Part shown: positions 17,418-25,802 of the stretch, piece by piece
How the letters are laid out: the number at the start of each line of letters is the position of its first letter
How positions within the stretch are numbered: position 1 is the first letter of the stretch
Assembly (NCBI RefSeq): GCF_024584705.1
Contig: NZ_CP097384.1
Coordinates: forward strand, 3,472,001-3,536,000
Source of the DNA: Blastopirellula sp. J2-11
Lineage (GTDB): Bacteria; Planctomycetota; Planctomycetia; Pirellulales; Pirellulaceae
Length of the DNA stretch: 64,000 nt
Direction: 5' to 3'
Position numbers and translations under genes: made by a program
The notes under the pieces: model-generated
What the model was told of the DNA's origin: nothing
What the model saw: only the letters and a program-made list of their open reading frames with translations
The model's database searches: none

Positions 17418-18089
17418 TTAGCCGGTTCGTAAAACGTAGCCCCTGCCCCGCACGGTGTGGATCAGGGGCTCGTCGAATCCGCGATCTACTTTTTGCCGCA
17501 GATGGTTGATGTGGACGTCAATGACGTTAGTCATTCCATTCCAGTCCTGCCCCCACAGATGCTCGTTCAGCATCTTGCGCGAGACGATCTGACCTGCATG
17601 CCGCATCAGCAGTTCTAAGATGCTGAACTCCGACGGCGAAAGATCAATCTCTTTGCTGCTGCGCGTCACTTTGCGACTCCCCAAGTCGAGCGCTAGTGGG
17701 CCTGCTTCGTAGTTGAGCGCCGGCCGCGGACTGGCTCTGCGCCACATCGCGTTGAGCCGCGCGAGCAGCTCCGGAAATGCGAACGGTTTCACCATGTAGT
17801 CGTCAGCGCCATGATCCAGCCCTTGGACGCGATCATCGACCGATCCCAGCGCCGTGAGAATCAACAGCGGAGTGCCGATTCCTTCGTCACGCAGCGTTTT
17901 GACGACCTCCAACCCGCCGATCCCAGGCAGCATCAGGTCAAGCAAGATCGCGTCATATTGCTGCGTCCTGGCGTATTCCAGCCCCTTCTCGCCGCTGCGG
18001 GTCCACGTACATTCGTGCCCGGCCTCGGTGAGCCCGCGTGACAATGACTTGCCCAGGAGTTGTTCGTCTTCGACGACTAAAATGTGCAT
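17418..18089 (-). CDS. OmpR/PhoB-family response regulator
   Basis: 223 residues. The receiver domain has the acidic pair in VVEDE, phospho-acceptor D51 (AILLDLMLPG), T79 and K101 (VKPFAF). The C-terminal winged helix is complete: EIDLSPSEFSILELLMRHAG, VIDVHINHLRQKVD, HTVRGRGYVLR. It is convergent with the porin gene (27-base gap) and shares a strand with the histidine kinase beyond it. Most likely the partner of that kinase. Target genes are unknown, the porin being the obvious candidate. Confidence 0.92.
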   Translation of the reverse strand: MHILVVEDEQLLGKSLSRGLTEAGHECTWTRSGEKGLEYARTQQYDAILLDLMLPGIGGLEVVKTLRDEGIGTPLLILTALGSVDDRVQGLDHGADDYMVKPFAFPELLARLNAMWRRASPRPALNYEAGPLALDLGSRKVTRSSKEIDLSPSEFSILELLMRHAGQIVSRKMLNEHLWGQDWNGMTNVIDVHINHLRQKVDRGFDEPLIHTVRGRGYVLRTG

Positions 18090-18561
18090 TACGGCGACCC
18101 GAGCTTCGTTTGTACGTCCTAAGCGGCAGTTACTTTGCCGCTGAAACCATTGAATCTACCGTACTGGATGAACGTAACCGGGAGAACATGAATGTTTTTT
18201 AATTCTAACTACCTTTGCACTTCCTGGCATCTCGACGCAAAATTGCATCACCGTTGAATTGCACCGCTTCACCCCCTGCGAACGGCGAAAAACCGATTCC
18301 GCCATCGCGCTAGAAACAACACTGCTGAGCCCCCCATGATAACCTCCGCCCGGTTCCGCCGCTTCGCTCCCCATCGCGAAGTTTGGCAACATCCGTCGCG
18401 GACGGCACGCGTAACGCAAGCCCCGTAGCAGTCCCCAGCACCTGAGCGGCGGCGGCGACGTTGTCGCACAACGCCGCCGCGCAGGTTTGCTGAACAGGAA
18501 CGCCCGCCGCAGAGAAACCGAAGCAAGACCCGCTGACTTACCGCAACAAAAAGTTTTCGCA
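18090..18561. other. Non-coding stretch upstream of the bicarbonate module
   Basis: No supported gene. A GC-rich potential hairpin lies at about 18446-18480 (GCGGCG arms around GTTGT/ACAAC). It could be an untranslated leader or a terminator without a T run. Confidence 0.4.
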
Positions 18562-18999
18562 ATGGCAGCCGATAACGTCGCGAGCAGCATCGCAGGAGAT
18601 CCGCTCAGCTTGCTGCGCGAATCCTCTCACGCTTTGCTGCAAACGGATTCTGAGCTCGCGATCATCAGCGGAGTTTTGTTACTGCTGATCGGTCTGCGTA
18701 CGCTGCTGCAAGGGAAGTTCACTCGCTTGATTCCGGTCCCGTTGAGCGCGATCTTTCTCGCCGCTTTGCCAAGCGTCTACTTCGACGTCAGCTGTCCCGA
18801 CTCAGACAAAACCGCGCTGGCGGAAGCGGAACCGTGCGACGTCCAGTCCAAATCGGACGCCGACTTCCTCTGGGCGCCAATCGACTATCGCCCTCGCGTT
18901 GTGCGAAACTCCACAACTTTGCAAATCGTCGAGGAACAAGCAGCTCAGACGCTGCGCAGCCGGAATACTTTTCTCCTTCGTGGGCCCCCTGCGGCCTAA
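18562..18999 (+). CDS. Small membrane protein of unknown function upstream of sbtA
   Basis: 145 residues from the ATG at 18562 (MAADNVASSIAGDPLSLL); the frame is open from 18487. One or two membrane helices are visible (LAIISGVLLLLIGLRTLL and LIPVPLSAIFLAALPSVYF), followed by a polar tail. No family is recognised. It points the same way as sbtA but is 202 bases away, so co-transcription is possible but not shown. Base composition and codon use are like its neighbours. It could be a spurious frame, though the hydrophobic pattern argues for a real protein. Confidence 0.45.
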   Translation: MAADNVASSIAGDPLSLLRESSHALLQTDSELAIISGVLLLLIGLRTLLQGKFTRLIPVPLSAIFLAALPSVYFDVSCPDSDKTALAEAEPCDVQSKSDADFLWAPIDYRPRVVRNSTTLQIVEEQAAQTLRSRNTFLLRGPPAA

Positions 19000-19201
19000 A
19001 CGCCGCTCTCTTTTCGCCCACCATGCCTTATTCACTTTCGTTTTGGATTCATCGCTGCTCGATCTCAGAAAAGTCATCTGTCCACGCGTTTGGCTTCCAA
19101 CTTTGAGAACCTGCCGCGACCAAAACGTACGCCGGCGACGACTTCATGCAGGAAGTCCGCCCAAGATTCAAATCAACCCCACAACTTAGTACAGGTGAAG
19201 T

Positions 19202-20995
19202 ATGCGTAAGCAGAAGCATCGCTCTGCTCAAAATGCGACCACCGGCCGCGGCCGGTGGTGGAAAGGCGCTTGCCTGGCGATTGTCCTTGTGACCGTCGGA
19301 CAAAGCGCGTACTGGCTGACCAATACGGCGAAGGCTCAAGAGAAGGAAGCCTCCGCCGTTACTGCGGTCGTCTTGGGCCAATCGATGAAGAAGGAAGCGG
19401 AAGTCCCTGCGGCGAAAGCGGACGAACTGAAAAATCGCCCCATCGGCATGCGCGAGTTTCGCGCCGTCGTCGAAGTCGAGGATCCGTCGACACTAAAAGC
19501 CGGCGACGAAGTCGATATCTCGCTGGTCACGCTCGGCGGCGATCATGGCCACGTCGAAAAGATCTTAAAAAAGGTCCGCGTCCAATCGGTCGAAGTTCCC
19601 CGCGGCGAAAAGCCGGAACCGGAGAAAGTTGTCACCGCCGAGGAAGCCGGAGCCGAACACGTCACGCCAGAACTTTATCCGACGCGCGTCGTCACCCTCC
19701 AGGTGACCAGCGGTCAACTCGAGAAGGCCCGTGTCGCCGACGCCCAAGGCATCCTCCGCTTGTCGCCGTACGTCGATCATGCAAACGTCGGCATGTTAGA
19801 ATCGATCGCAAGCAACTTTGTGGCCAACTTGTTTCAGCCGTTGTTGCTCTTCTTCTTCATGGGCTTCGCGATTCCGCTGTTGCATGTCCCCTTTGAATTT
19901 CCCAAAGCTTTGTATCAAAGCTTGACCATCTATTTGTTGGTAGCGATCGGCTGGCACGGCGGCGAGCTGATGGCCGCTTTGGCTCCATCAGAACTGGCGG
20001 TCGCCGGCGGATTGGCCGTAGTGGGGTTCATCGTGAACGGTCTCATCGGAATCGCAGCTACGTGGATGTTGCGAACCTTTACTCCGATGCGCCGGATCGA
20101 TGCGGTGACCGTCGGTTCTTATTATGGCTCTGACTCGGCAGGCACCTTTGTAACTTGTTTGGGTATCTTGGCGACCTTGGGCATGCTGCACGACAGCTAC
20201 ATGCCGGTCATGCTGGCGGTCATGGAAATCCCCGGCTGTTTGGTCGGCTTGTTCCTGATCTCCCGTTTGCGGCGTCAAGGGATGGATATCTCGGGCAACA
20301 TGCCGGACGAAGCCGGATATTCGGGACCTGCAAGCGGAGACGATTCATGGAACGACGGGGCTGGAACAGGCGAAGAGGATCCTTACGCGCATGACGACTC
20401 GAAGAAGCTCGTTCCTAAATCGGTCGGAGCGGCAGCCGCGCATAGCGGCGGAATTTTGAGCCCGAAGATCTTGCACGAAGTCTTCCTGAATCCAGGACTC
20501 TTCATGCTGTTTGGCGGTTTGGTCGTCGGCTTTATTAGCGGTCGCCAGGCGCTGGTCGATCCGCACGTTGTCGAAGGCCCCAACAACTTCTTTGTCATGA
20601 TGTTCAAAGGAGCGTTGTGCTTGTTCCTGTTAGAGATGGGCATCACCGCATGCCGCCGTCTGCAAGACTTGAAGTCGGCCGGCGTCGGGTTCATCATCTT
20701 TGGTCTGCTGGCGCCCAACTTGTTCGCGTTGATGGGAATTTGCGCCCTGCACGCTTACAGCATGGCGCTGGGACATCACTTTGAAACAGGCACCTACGCG
20801 TTGATGGCGGTCCTTTGCGGAGCCGCATCCTACATCGCCGTTCCGGCGGTGCAGCGAATCGCAATTCCAGAAGCGAGCCCCACATTGCCGTTGGCCGCTT
20901 CACTAGGTCTGACGTTCACTTGGAACGTGACATTGGGGATCCCGATTTACATCGAGATGGCGAAGTTCGTCATCAGTACGTTCCCGGTTACCTAA
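19202..20995 (+). CDS. sbtA: SbtA-family bicarbonate transporter with N-terminal CpaB/RcpC-like domain
   Basis: 597 residues against about 370-380 for cyanobacterial SbtA. Residues 1-45 form a signal anchor (WWKGACLAIVLVTVGQSAYW). Residues about 80-195 resemble the RcpC domain of the Flp-pilus protein CpaB: GMREFRAVVEVEDPSTLKAG, DEVDISLV, KKVRVQSVEV, then VVTLQVTSGQLEKARVADAQ and GILRLSPY. From about residue 205 the SbtA (DUF897) membrane domain follows: LFQPLLLFFFMGFAIPLL, YYGSDSAGTFVTCLG, VMLAVMEIPGCLVGL, a polar central loop (about residues 360-410) and LFLLEMGITACRRL. SbtA imports bicarbonate with sodium. The genes just downstream encode SbtB-like PII and carbonic anhydrase. A CAGGTGAAGT site precedes the start. 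Confidence 0.82.
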   Translation: MRKQKHRSAQNATTGRGRWWKGACLAIVLVTVGQSAYWLTNTAKAQEKEASAVTAVVLGQSMKKEAEVPAAKADELKNRPIGMREFRAVVEVEDPSTLKAGDEVDISLVTLGGDHGHVEKILKKVRVQSVEVPRGEKPEPEKVVTAEEAGAEHVTPELYPTRVVTLQVTSGQLEKARVADAQGILRLSPYVDHANVGMLESIASNFVANLFQPLLLFFFMGFAIPLLHVPFEFPKALYQSLTIYLLVAIGWHGGELMAALAPSELAVAGGLAVVGFIVNGLIGIAATWMLRTFTPMRRIDAVTVGSYYGSDSAGTFVTCLGILATLGMLHDSYMPVMLAVMEIPGCLVGLFLISRLRRQGMDISGNMPDEAGYSGPASGDDSWNDGAGTGEEDPYAHDDSKKLVPKSVGAAAAHSGGILSPKILHEVFLNPGLFMLFGGLVVGFISGRQALVDPHVVEGPNNFFVMMFKGALCLFLLEMGITACRRLQDLKSAGVGFIIFGLLAPNLFALMGICALHAYSMALGHHFETGTYALMAVLCGAASYIAVPAVQRIAIPEASPTLPLAASLGLTFTWNVTLGIPIYIEMAKFVISTFPVT

Positions 20996-21096
20996 GCCCA
21001 ATTGCAATCATGGGATGGTTGTCGGCCGATTTTGGCTGCCCGCGGGTCGGTCGACAACCTCCGTTTTAAGAAAACAACGACCTTGGGAGATATTCC

Positions 21097-21426
21097 GTGT
21101 TTACTACCAAAAACGCGCGTCGCGTCACGATTGTGATGGACGCGGCGCTCAAAGGCTTCATGCTGGAGAAGCTCTCCGAGTTGGGAGTCCGCAGCTATAG
21201 CTTTATGAATTGTCATGGCCAAGGTCACCACGCGGTGACCGGCGATCTCTACAACGGCGACGATTTGCTTCGCCTAGAAATCGTGACGACCACCGAAATC
21301 GGCGCCAAGATCCTTGACTGGATTCATGCCGCTCAGTTCGCTCAACTCAGCCAATATGCGTTGTTCGCCTATGCGGACCACGTCGAAGTCGACGAACGCG
21401 ACCAATCGTTTCGCAACACTCCGTAG
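21097..21426 (+). CDS. sbtB: SbtB-like PII family regulator
   Basis: 109 residues from a GTG. The ferredoxin-like PII pattern is readable: ARRVTIVMDAALKGFMLEKL, then ELGVRSYSFMNCHGQGHH at the base of the T-loop, and LLRLEIVTTTEIGAKILDWI. SbtB proteins bind adenine nucleotides and cyclic AMP and control SbtA; regulation of the neighbouring transporter is inferred from this. The canonical uridylylated Tyr of GlnB is not evident, and the C-terminal CGPxGC redox motif of some SbtB proteins is absent. It lies 101 bases after sbtA on the same strand. Confidence 0.78.
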   Translation: MFTTKNARRVTIVMDAALKGFMLEKLSELGVRSYSFMNCHGQGHHAVTGDLYNGDDLLRLEIVTTTEIGAKILDWIHAAQFAQLSQYALFAYADHVEVDERDQSFRNTP

Positions 21427-21537
21427 CCGGCGCAATGAACTTCCCTGGCCCGCTCGGCGCGTTGCAACTCGCCTGGCGGGCGACCTTCTGCTCTTCGATT
21501 TGCACTTCGCAACCACCCACTGAAGGATTGCGCCGTC

Positions 21538-22410
21538 GTGTTCTCTAGCTTCGCTTACAACCCCAACAGCCAGTATTCGCTGGGCACGACCATGCAGCGT
21601 CCCAATGACGCAGACTCCGCCAAACAGGCGTTGGAACAAGGAAACCTGGCTTTCCGTCACTGGATCGCCAACGCGTTCACCGGCAACGAATCGACCGACG
21701 AAGTCGACTTGGCTCAACGTCGCGCCACGCTAGAGACTCTCTTCCCGACCGGCAAGGTTCCTAAGCAAACCCCGTTCGCCGCGGTGTTTGGCTGTTCTGA
21801 CGCGCGCGTTCCGGTTCGCCAGTTGTTGGGGCAATCGGCGAACGATATCTTCGAGATCCGCACCGCCGGTCAGACGATGGGAGACGAATGCCTGGGCAGC
21901 GTCGAATATGCGCTTCGCCACATGCCGACCATCAAAACGGTCGTCGTCCTAGGACACGGCAGTTGCGGCGCCGTCTCTGCGTCGGTCGATTCGTATCTGA
22001 CCAGCTGGGGGCTGAACCTGGGGCTCGCGTCAGTTGGACTGCGCAGCATTTTGCAACGCATTAACCCCGCGGTGGTCTTAGCCGCTCAATCGATTCAAGC
22101 ATCCACCATCGGCGTCGACTTCCGCCGTGAGACCGATCGCAAACGCCTGATCGACGTCGCGACAACGCTGAACGCCGCCGCGTCGGCTCATCAATTAAAA
22201 CTATTGGCCAACAGCGTCGACCGTTCCGATGTCAGCGTTCTGTTTGGCGTCTACGACATCGCGACGCACGCGGTCGTGCGCCCTCCGCTCCGCGCGGTCG
22301 ACGGAGACGCGTGGGAAGATGGCCTGGCCCTAGCGCCCGAAGAAGATGACCTCTTAGAATCGCTCGCGGCGATTTCCGTCACCGCCGCCGATCGACAACC
22401 GCTCGGTTAA
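21538..22410 (+). CDS. Beta-class carbonic anhydrase
   Basis: 290 residues from a GTG with GAAGGA about 10 bases upstream; an ATG at codon 19 is an alternative start. Zinc ligands and catalytic dyad are intact: C86, D88 and R90 in FGCSDARVPV, and H140 and C143 in LGHGSCGAV. It interconverts carbon dioxide and bicarbonate in the cytoplasm. It is 111 bases after the SbtB-like gene and followed by a terminator, so it closes the bicarbonate operon. The C-terminal 70 residues are longer than in minimal beta enzymes. No signal peptide is seen. Confidence 0.9.
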   Translation: MFSSFAYNPNSQYSLGTTMQRPNDADSAKQALEQGNLAFRHWIANAFTGNESTDEVDLAQRRATLETLFPTGKVPKQTPFAAVFGCSDARVPVRQLLGQSANDIFEIRTAGQTMGDECLGSVEYALRHMPTIKTVVVLGHGSCGAVSASVDSYLTSWGLNLGLASVGLRSILQRINPAVVLAAQSIQASTIGVDFRRETDRKRLIDVATTLNAAASAHQLKLLANSVDRSDVSVLFGVYDIATHAVVRPPLRAVDGDAWEDGLALAPEEDDLLESLAAISVTAADRQPLG

Positions 22411-22450
22411 CGGTTGGCCAGGATTCCAGCCCCTGGCGGATCGTTACTTC

Positions 22451-22500
22451 GCAACCCGCATCGAGTCTCCCTACCGCTTCGATGCGGGTTGCCGTTTTTC
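22451..22500 (+). terminator. Strong intrinsic terminator of the sbtA-sbtB-carbonic anhydrase operon
   Basis: Perfect 14-bp arms GCAACCCGCATCGA (22451-22464) and TCGATGCGGGTTGC (22479-22492) with a 14-base loop, followed by CGTTTTTC. Confidence 0.92.
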
Positions 22501-22575
22501 TTGCCCAGTCGTTTCTGGGCCCTCATTCTCTCTTCATAGCCTGAAGCGCGAGTTTTGAGGTTGCGCTATTTCCCA

Positions 22576-22758
22576 GGTTGGCCGCGATAGCTCCGCTATC
22601 GGGGCCGACGAAGTCGGTAAGAGGCATCGAGCCGCGGTCGGACGAACTTCGGTGTTCGCTATACCGTTGGAAATGGCGAAAAGCCCCTGAACTGCTTGCC
22701 GGGGACCAAGACCTCTTACGGCTGCGCCGCCCCGATAGCTCCGCTATCGCGGCCAACC
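22576..22758. repeat. MITE-like palindromic element, copy C
   Basis: 183 bp, from GGTTGGCCGCGATAGCTCCG to the complementary CGCGGCCAACC end. Its interior (GGAAATGGCGAAAAGCCCCT, GAACTGCTT) matches copy D at about 23912-24092. It is preceded by AAGCGCGAGTTTTGAGGTTG, an outer repeat also found beside copies D and E. Confidence 0.85.
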
Positions 22759-22844
22759 CGACGTGGTTTGGCTAAAAATCGCAACTTAGAAGACGGAAGG
22801 TATAATAGACCGGCCCCCATTTTGACCGACAGCCAGAGTTCGCT

Positions 22845-23849
22845 ATGCTTCGTTCCATTTTGATCCTCGCTTCCCTCCTCTGCGCTCCCTTGCCGATCGT
22901 GCAGGCGGCGCCGCTGCAGCGATACGAGAGCGTTCGCCCATTGATGGGAACCGTGGCGAAAGTGATCGTCTACGCCGATTCGCCCACCGCCGCCCACCAA
23001 GCGATCGACGCGTCGTTCGCCGAGATGAATCGCCAGATCGCAATTCTTAGTGACTATGAGTCGACCTCCGAGGTTTCTCGGCTCGGCCAAATCAGTCCTG
23101 GCAAAACGGACATCGGGCCAGAGCTCTGGGATGTGCTTTCGTATTCCGAGAAAATCAGCCAAGCGACCTGCGGCGCATTCGATGTCACCATCGGCCCGCT
23201 CACCAAAGCCTGGCGCCGGATGCGGCGCCGTCGGCAGATCGATCCACAAGAAATCGCCGACCATTTGCCAGCCGTCGGTTACGCCAAACTAAAGCTTGAC
23301 CCGGCCTCTCACACCGCCGAGCTAACGACCGCCAACATGCGTCTCGATCTCGGCGGAGTCGCCAAGGGTTACATTATCGACGCCGGCTTAAAAACGTTAC
23401 GCGATCATGGCCTCAAGCACGCACTAGTCGATGCAGGCGGAGACATGGCGCTGGGCGCCGCGCCCCCGCAGTCCGCCGGCTGGAAGATCTCGGTCGCCCA
23501 GTCCAAACAGCCTGGCGCCGAAGTGATGATCGTCGAACTAGCCAACTGCGGCGTCGCAACCTCTGGCGACGCCTACCAGTTTGTCGAAATCAACGGCGCC
23601 CGCTACTCGCACATCCTCAATCCCCACACCGGATACGGCGTCACGACCAGTCGCACAGTAACGGTCTTCGCCCCCACCGCAATGCAAGCCGACGCCTGGG
23701 CTTCGGCGATCAGCGTCTTAGGCCCCCAACAAGGCTTCGCCGCATTAGCCCAACACCCCAACCACGCCGCCGCCGTCACCACGCTCGAACAAGATAAATT
23801 GGTGGTCGAGAAAAGTAAGAATCTAGACAACTGGCTAACAGCGCATTAG
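22845..23849 (+). CDS. apbE: ApbE-type FAD:protein FMN transferase
   Basis: 334 residues with a signal peptide (MLRSILILASLLCAPLPIV, cleaved near QAAP), so exported. Family motifs are in order: RPLMGTVAKVIVYAD, ISPGKTDIGPELWDVL, the flavin/magnesium motif DLGGVAKGYIIDAGL, LVDAGGDMALG, and HILNPHTGYGVT, followed by TVFAPTAMQADAWAS. ApbE attaches FMN through a phosphoester bond to Thr or Ser of target proteins such as NqrB/NqrC or RnfG. No such target is encoded nearby. It stands alone between two palindromic elements. Confidence 0.92.
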   Translation: MLRSILILASLLCAPLPIVQAAPLQRYESVRPLMGTVAKVIVYADSPTAAHQAIDASFAEMNRQIAILSDYESTSEVSRLGQISPGKTDIGPELWDVLSYSEKISQATCGAFDVTIGPLTKAWRRMRRRRQIDPQEIADHLPAVGYAKLKLDPASHTAELTTANMRLDLGGVAKGYIIDAGLKTLRDHGLKHALVDAGGDMALGAAPPQSAGWKISVAQSKQPGAEVMIVELANCGVATSGDAYQFVEINGARYSHILNPHTGYGVTTSRTVTVFAPTAMQADAWASAISVLGPQQGFAALAQHPNHAAAVTTLEQDKLVVEKSKNLDNWLTAH

Positions 23850-23865
23850 CTTTCTCCTCATAGCC

Positions 23866-24137
23866 CGAAGCGCAAGTTTTGAGGTTGCGCTATTTGGCCG
23901 AACGGATTCCGGGTGGCCCGGATAGCTCCGCTATCGGGGCCGACGAAGTCGGTAGGAGACGTCGAGCCGCGATTGGGCTTACTTCGGTGGTCGCTACATC
24001 GTTTGAAATGGCGAAAAGCCCCTGAACTGCTTACGGGGAATCAATGCCTCTTACGGCTGCGCCGCCGCGATAGCGGAGCTATCGCGGCCAACCAGGGAAA
24101 TAGCGCAACCTCAAAACTGGCGCCGCGGGCTATGAAA
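23866..24137. repeat. Palindromic element, copy D, with outer inverted repeats
   Basis: The core (about 23912-24092) is homologous to copy C. It lies between outer arms reading AGCGCAAGTTTTGAGGTTGC on the left and GCGCAACCTCAAAACTGGCG on the right, an inverted repeat of about 35 bp. This gives the fullest version of the element. It occupies most of 23850-24246, where no gene is supported. Confidence 0.82.
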
Positions 24138-24246
24138 AGAAGCGCCAGCCAGATTTTCAAATATCGCGAGCAAGGGCAATGCGTCCGGCACGTCAGCATC
24201 GCCCCATCACGTCTCAACCGGGCTTAAAGCGGTTGAAAGGGGCAGA

Positions 24247-25008
24247 TCACTTTTTCGTTTTGGCGAGGATTTCTTTTGCTTCTGAGGCCCCAATCTCGCG
24301 TACGAAAATATTTCGCCAAGAGATTTGGCCTCCATGCGTTTGCAGCATAATTGGCCCTTTAGGTGGAAGCGGTTGACTTCGCCCCCAGAAGTTCTCCATG
24401 ATCGCATTGTCGACTACAAGTTTCCCGTTCAGCCAAACCGACGTCCAGGCGCCAATTTGTCGAATACGCAGTTTATTCCATTCGCCAAAAGGGAGATCGG
24501 CTAATTCGAGCGGGTCACGACCTGGGGCCCCTGGAGTGTTGTTGTACAAACCCCCGGAACCAAGATGAGGTTTTCGGTCCGGACTTTGCGCGTTGAATTT
24601 TTGATTCGTATCCCAAATTTGTATTTGGGGTGCGCCTCTTAAATAGACCCCGCTATCAGCCCCAGGCGCCGTCTTGTATTCCAGTTGTAATTCAATATCG
24701 CCAAAATCATCTTCTGTAGTTGCATAGGGTCCCTTGCCATCGTTGACAAGGCTTCCATCTTCGACTCTCCAATATTTTGAAAACTCGGCTCGCTGCTTGA
24801 GCAAGTTCTTGTCTTTTTCCTCACCTACTAATTTGGCGGACAGGTGTGGATTTAACCCATACCATCCGCTAAGGTCATGCCCGTTAAACAAAGCACGAAA
24901 CCCTTGAGGCGGCATAGGTTCCGCCGAATATCCAGGAGTTGGCGCTAAGTCCATAGCAAGGATCAAAGCAAACAAACATCGAGTTGCGAAATGAAAATCA
25001 AGCTTCAT
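24247..25008 (-). CDS. Secreted DUF1080 (3-keto-disaccharide hydrolase fold) protein
   Basis: 253 residues with a signal peptide ending near GYSAE. The DUF1080 lectin/glucanase-like sandwich is plain: FRALFNGHDLSGWYGLNP, KYWRVEDGSLVNDGKGPYAT, DIELQLEYKTAPGADSGVYL, GSGGLYNNTPGAP, EWNKLRIRQIGAWTSVWLNG, and ILLQTHGGQIS-like QTHGGQISWRNIFVREI. Planctomycetes carry many copies, and some act as 3-keto-glycoside hydrolases. The Gfo/Idh/MocA oxidoreductase at 27062-28387 could be the 3-oxidising partner. The DNA is more A/T-rich than 1-24,000. Confidence 0.86.
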   Translation of the reverse strand: MKLDFHFATRCLFALILAMDLAPTPGYSAEPMPPQGFRALFNGHDLSGWYGLNPHLSAKLVGEEKDKNLLKQRAEFSKYWRVEDGSLVNDGKGPYATTEDDFGDIELQLEYKTAPGADSGVYLRGAPQIQIWDTNQKFNAQSPDRKPHLGSGGLYNNTPGAPGRDPLELADLPFGEWNKLRIRQIGAWTSVWLNGKLVVDNAIMENFWGRSQPLPPKGPIMLQTHGGQISWRNIFVREIGASEAKEILAKTKK

Positions 25009-25248
25009 CGTAATTCCAGAGTAGGACAGCGAAGTTTAAAGCCGTGAAATCATGCCAAGTTGTGAGTAGGTCAAAAGGCCGTCGGCAGATCGCTCGGGCT
25101 AACAACACGAAAACAATCATTCGCGCGGTCGCCGAATCAAATTCACCGGAGGAAAGCGAAGCCATGCGTGTCGCGGCAGCGCTGTCTCTGCGGGAAGTCA
25201 ATCGACTCTCCATGCAAACATTGACGCAATGCTCAAAGAACGGCAAGC

Positions 25249-25680
25249 TTACTGAGTTGGATATTTGTCGCGGTCGGCTTCGATATCAAAGTCGAATGTA
25301 TTTTCACCCGGTTCGATCGTTACGAACTCCGTCCCCTGAGAATATTCGGGAGGAAATCGCTCCGGCTCCCCTAAGCTACTCACTCCGTCATCGTCGCGGA
25401 AAGGCGAAACATAGGTCGATAGGACCACCCGGTTTTCACCAAGCTTGGCGCCCTTCACGCCGGGGGTGTAGTTTAGCTCATAAGATCCGTCCGCTTTCGT
25501 TATCGCCATGGCGGATCTTCCTCCAGCGACCGGGGAAAAAATGACCACGGCATCTTCTACTGGAGCGCCGTTGATCTTGATGACGCCGACAACGTGACCG
25601 TATTCGCTGCTGTTAAAGTTGCAACCAATCGCTGACAGCAATAGGCTGCACAGACTGATACAAATCAGGGAATAATTCAT
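25249..25680 (-). CDS. Small lipoprotein with carboxypeptidase-regulatory-like fold
   Basis: 143 residues from the ATG at 25680; a GTG three codons earlier is the alternative. The lipobox LLLSAIGC gives a lipidated Cys near residue 20. The remainder is a transthyretin/CarboxypepD_reg-like beta domain (GVIKINGAPVEDAVVIFSPV, AITKADGSYELNY, GAKLGENRVVLSTY). In planctomycetes such lipoproteins commonly sit beside DUF1559 genes, as here (gap of 122 bases) and again at 62879-63361. Function unknown. Confidence 0.75.
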   Translation of the reverse strand: MNYSLICISLCSLLLSAIGCNFNSSEYGHVVGVIKINGAPVEDAVVIFSPVAGGRSAMAITKADGSYELNYTPGVKGAKLGENRVVLSTYVSPFRDDDGVSSLGEPERFPPEYSQGTEFVTIEPGENTFDFDIEADRDKYPTQ

Positions 25681-25743
25681 GGCACTCACTTCGTGAGAAT
25701 AAGGGAATGTCAGTGGACGAAGAGCCGTGGTTGCATAATGGCG

Positions 25744-25785
25744 AAAGCTCCACCCCTCGAAACAAATCTAGGCAGGTGGAGCTTA
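25744..25785. terminator. Hairpin between DUF1559 and lipoprotein genes
   Basis: Arms AAAGCTCCACC and GGTGGAGCTT form a stem of about 10 bp right after the DUF1559 stop on the minus strand. The following bases in that direction are not a T run, so it may be an attenuator or mRNA end element instead of a classical terminator. Confidence 0.4.
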
Positions 25786-25802
25786 CGGCTTTTAATATAG
25801 GC

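Larger units (their letters stand above)
22411..22844. other. Intergenic: terminator plus palindromic element
   Basis: The stretch holds the terminator at 22451-22500 and the repeat copy at 22576-22758. No gene is supported; the open frames crossing the repeat are by-products of its palindromic sequence. Confidence 0.7.

Noticed and set aside
23913-24227. Open frame across palindromic element copy D, similar in translation to frames over copies C and E
   Set aside because: The similarity is that of the repeat DNA; there is no start site or domain.
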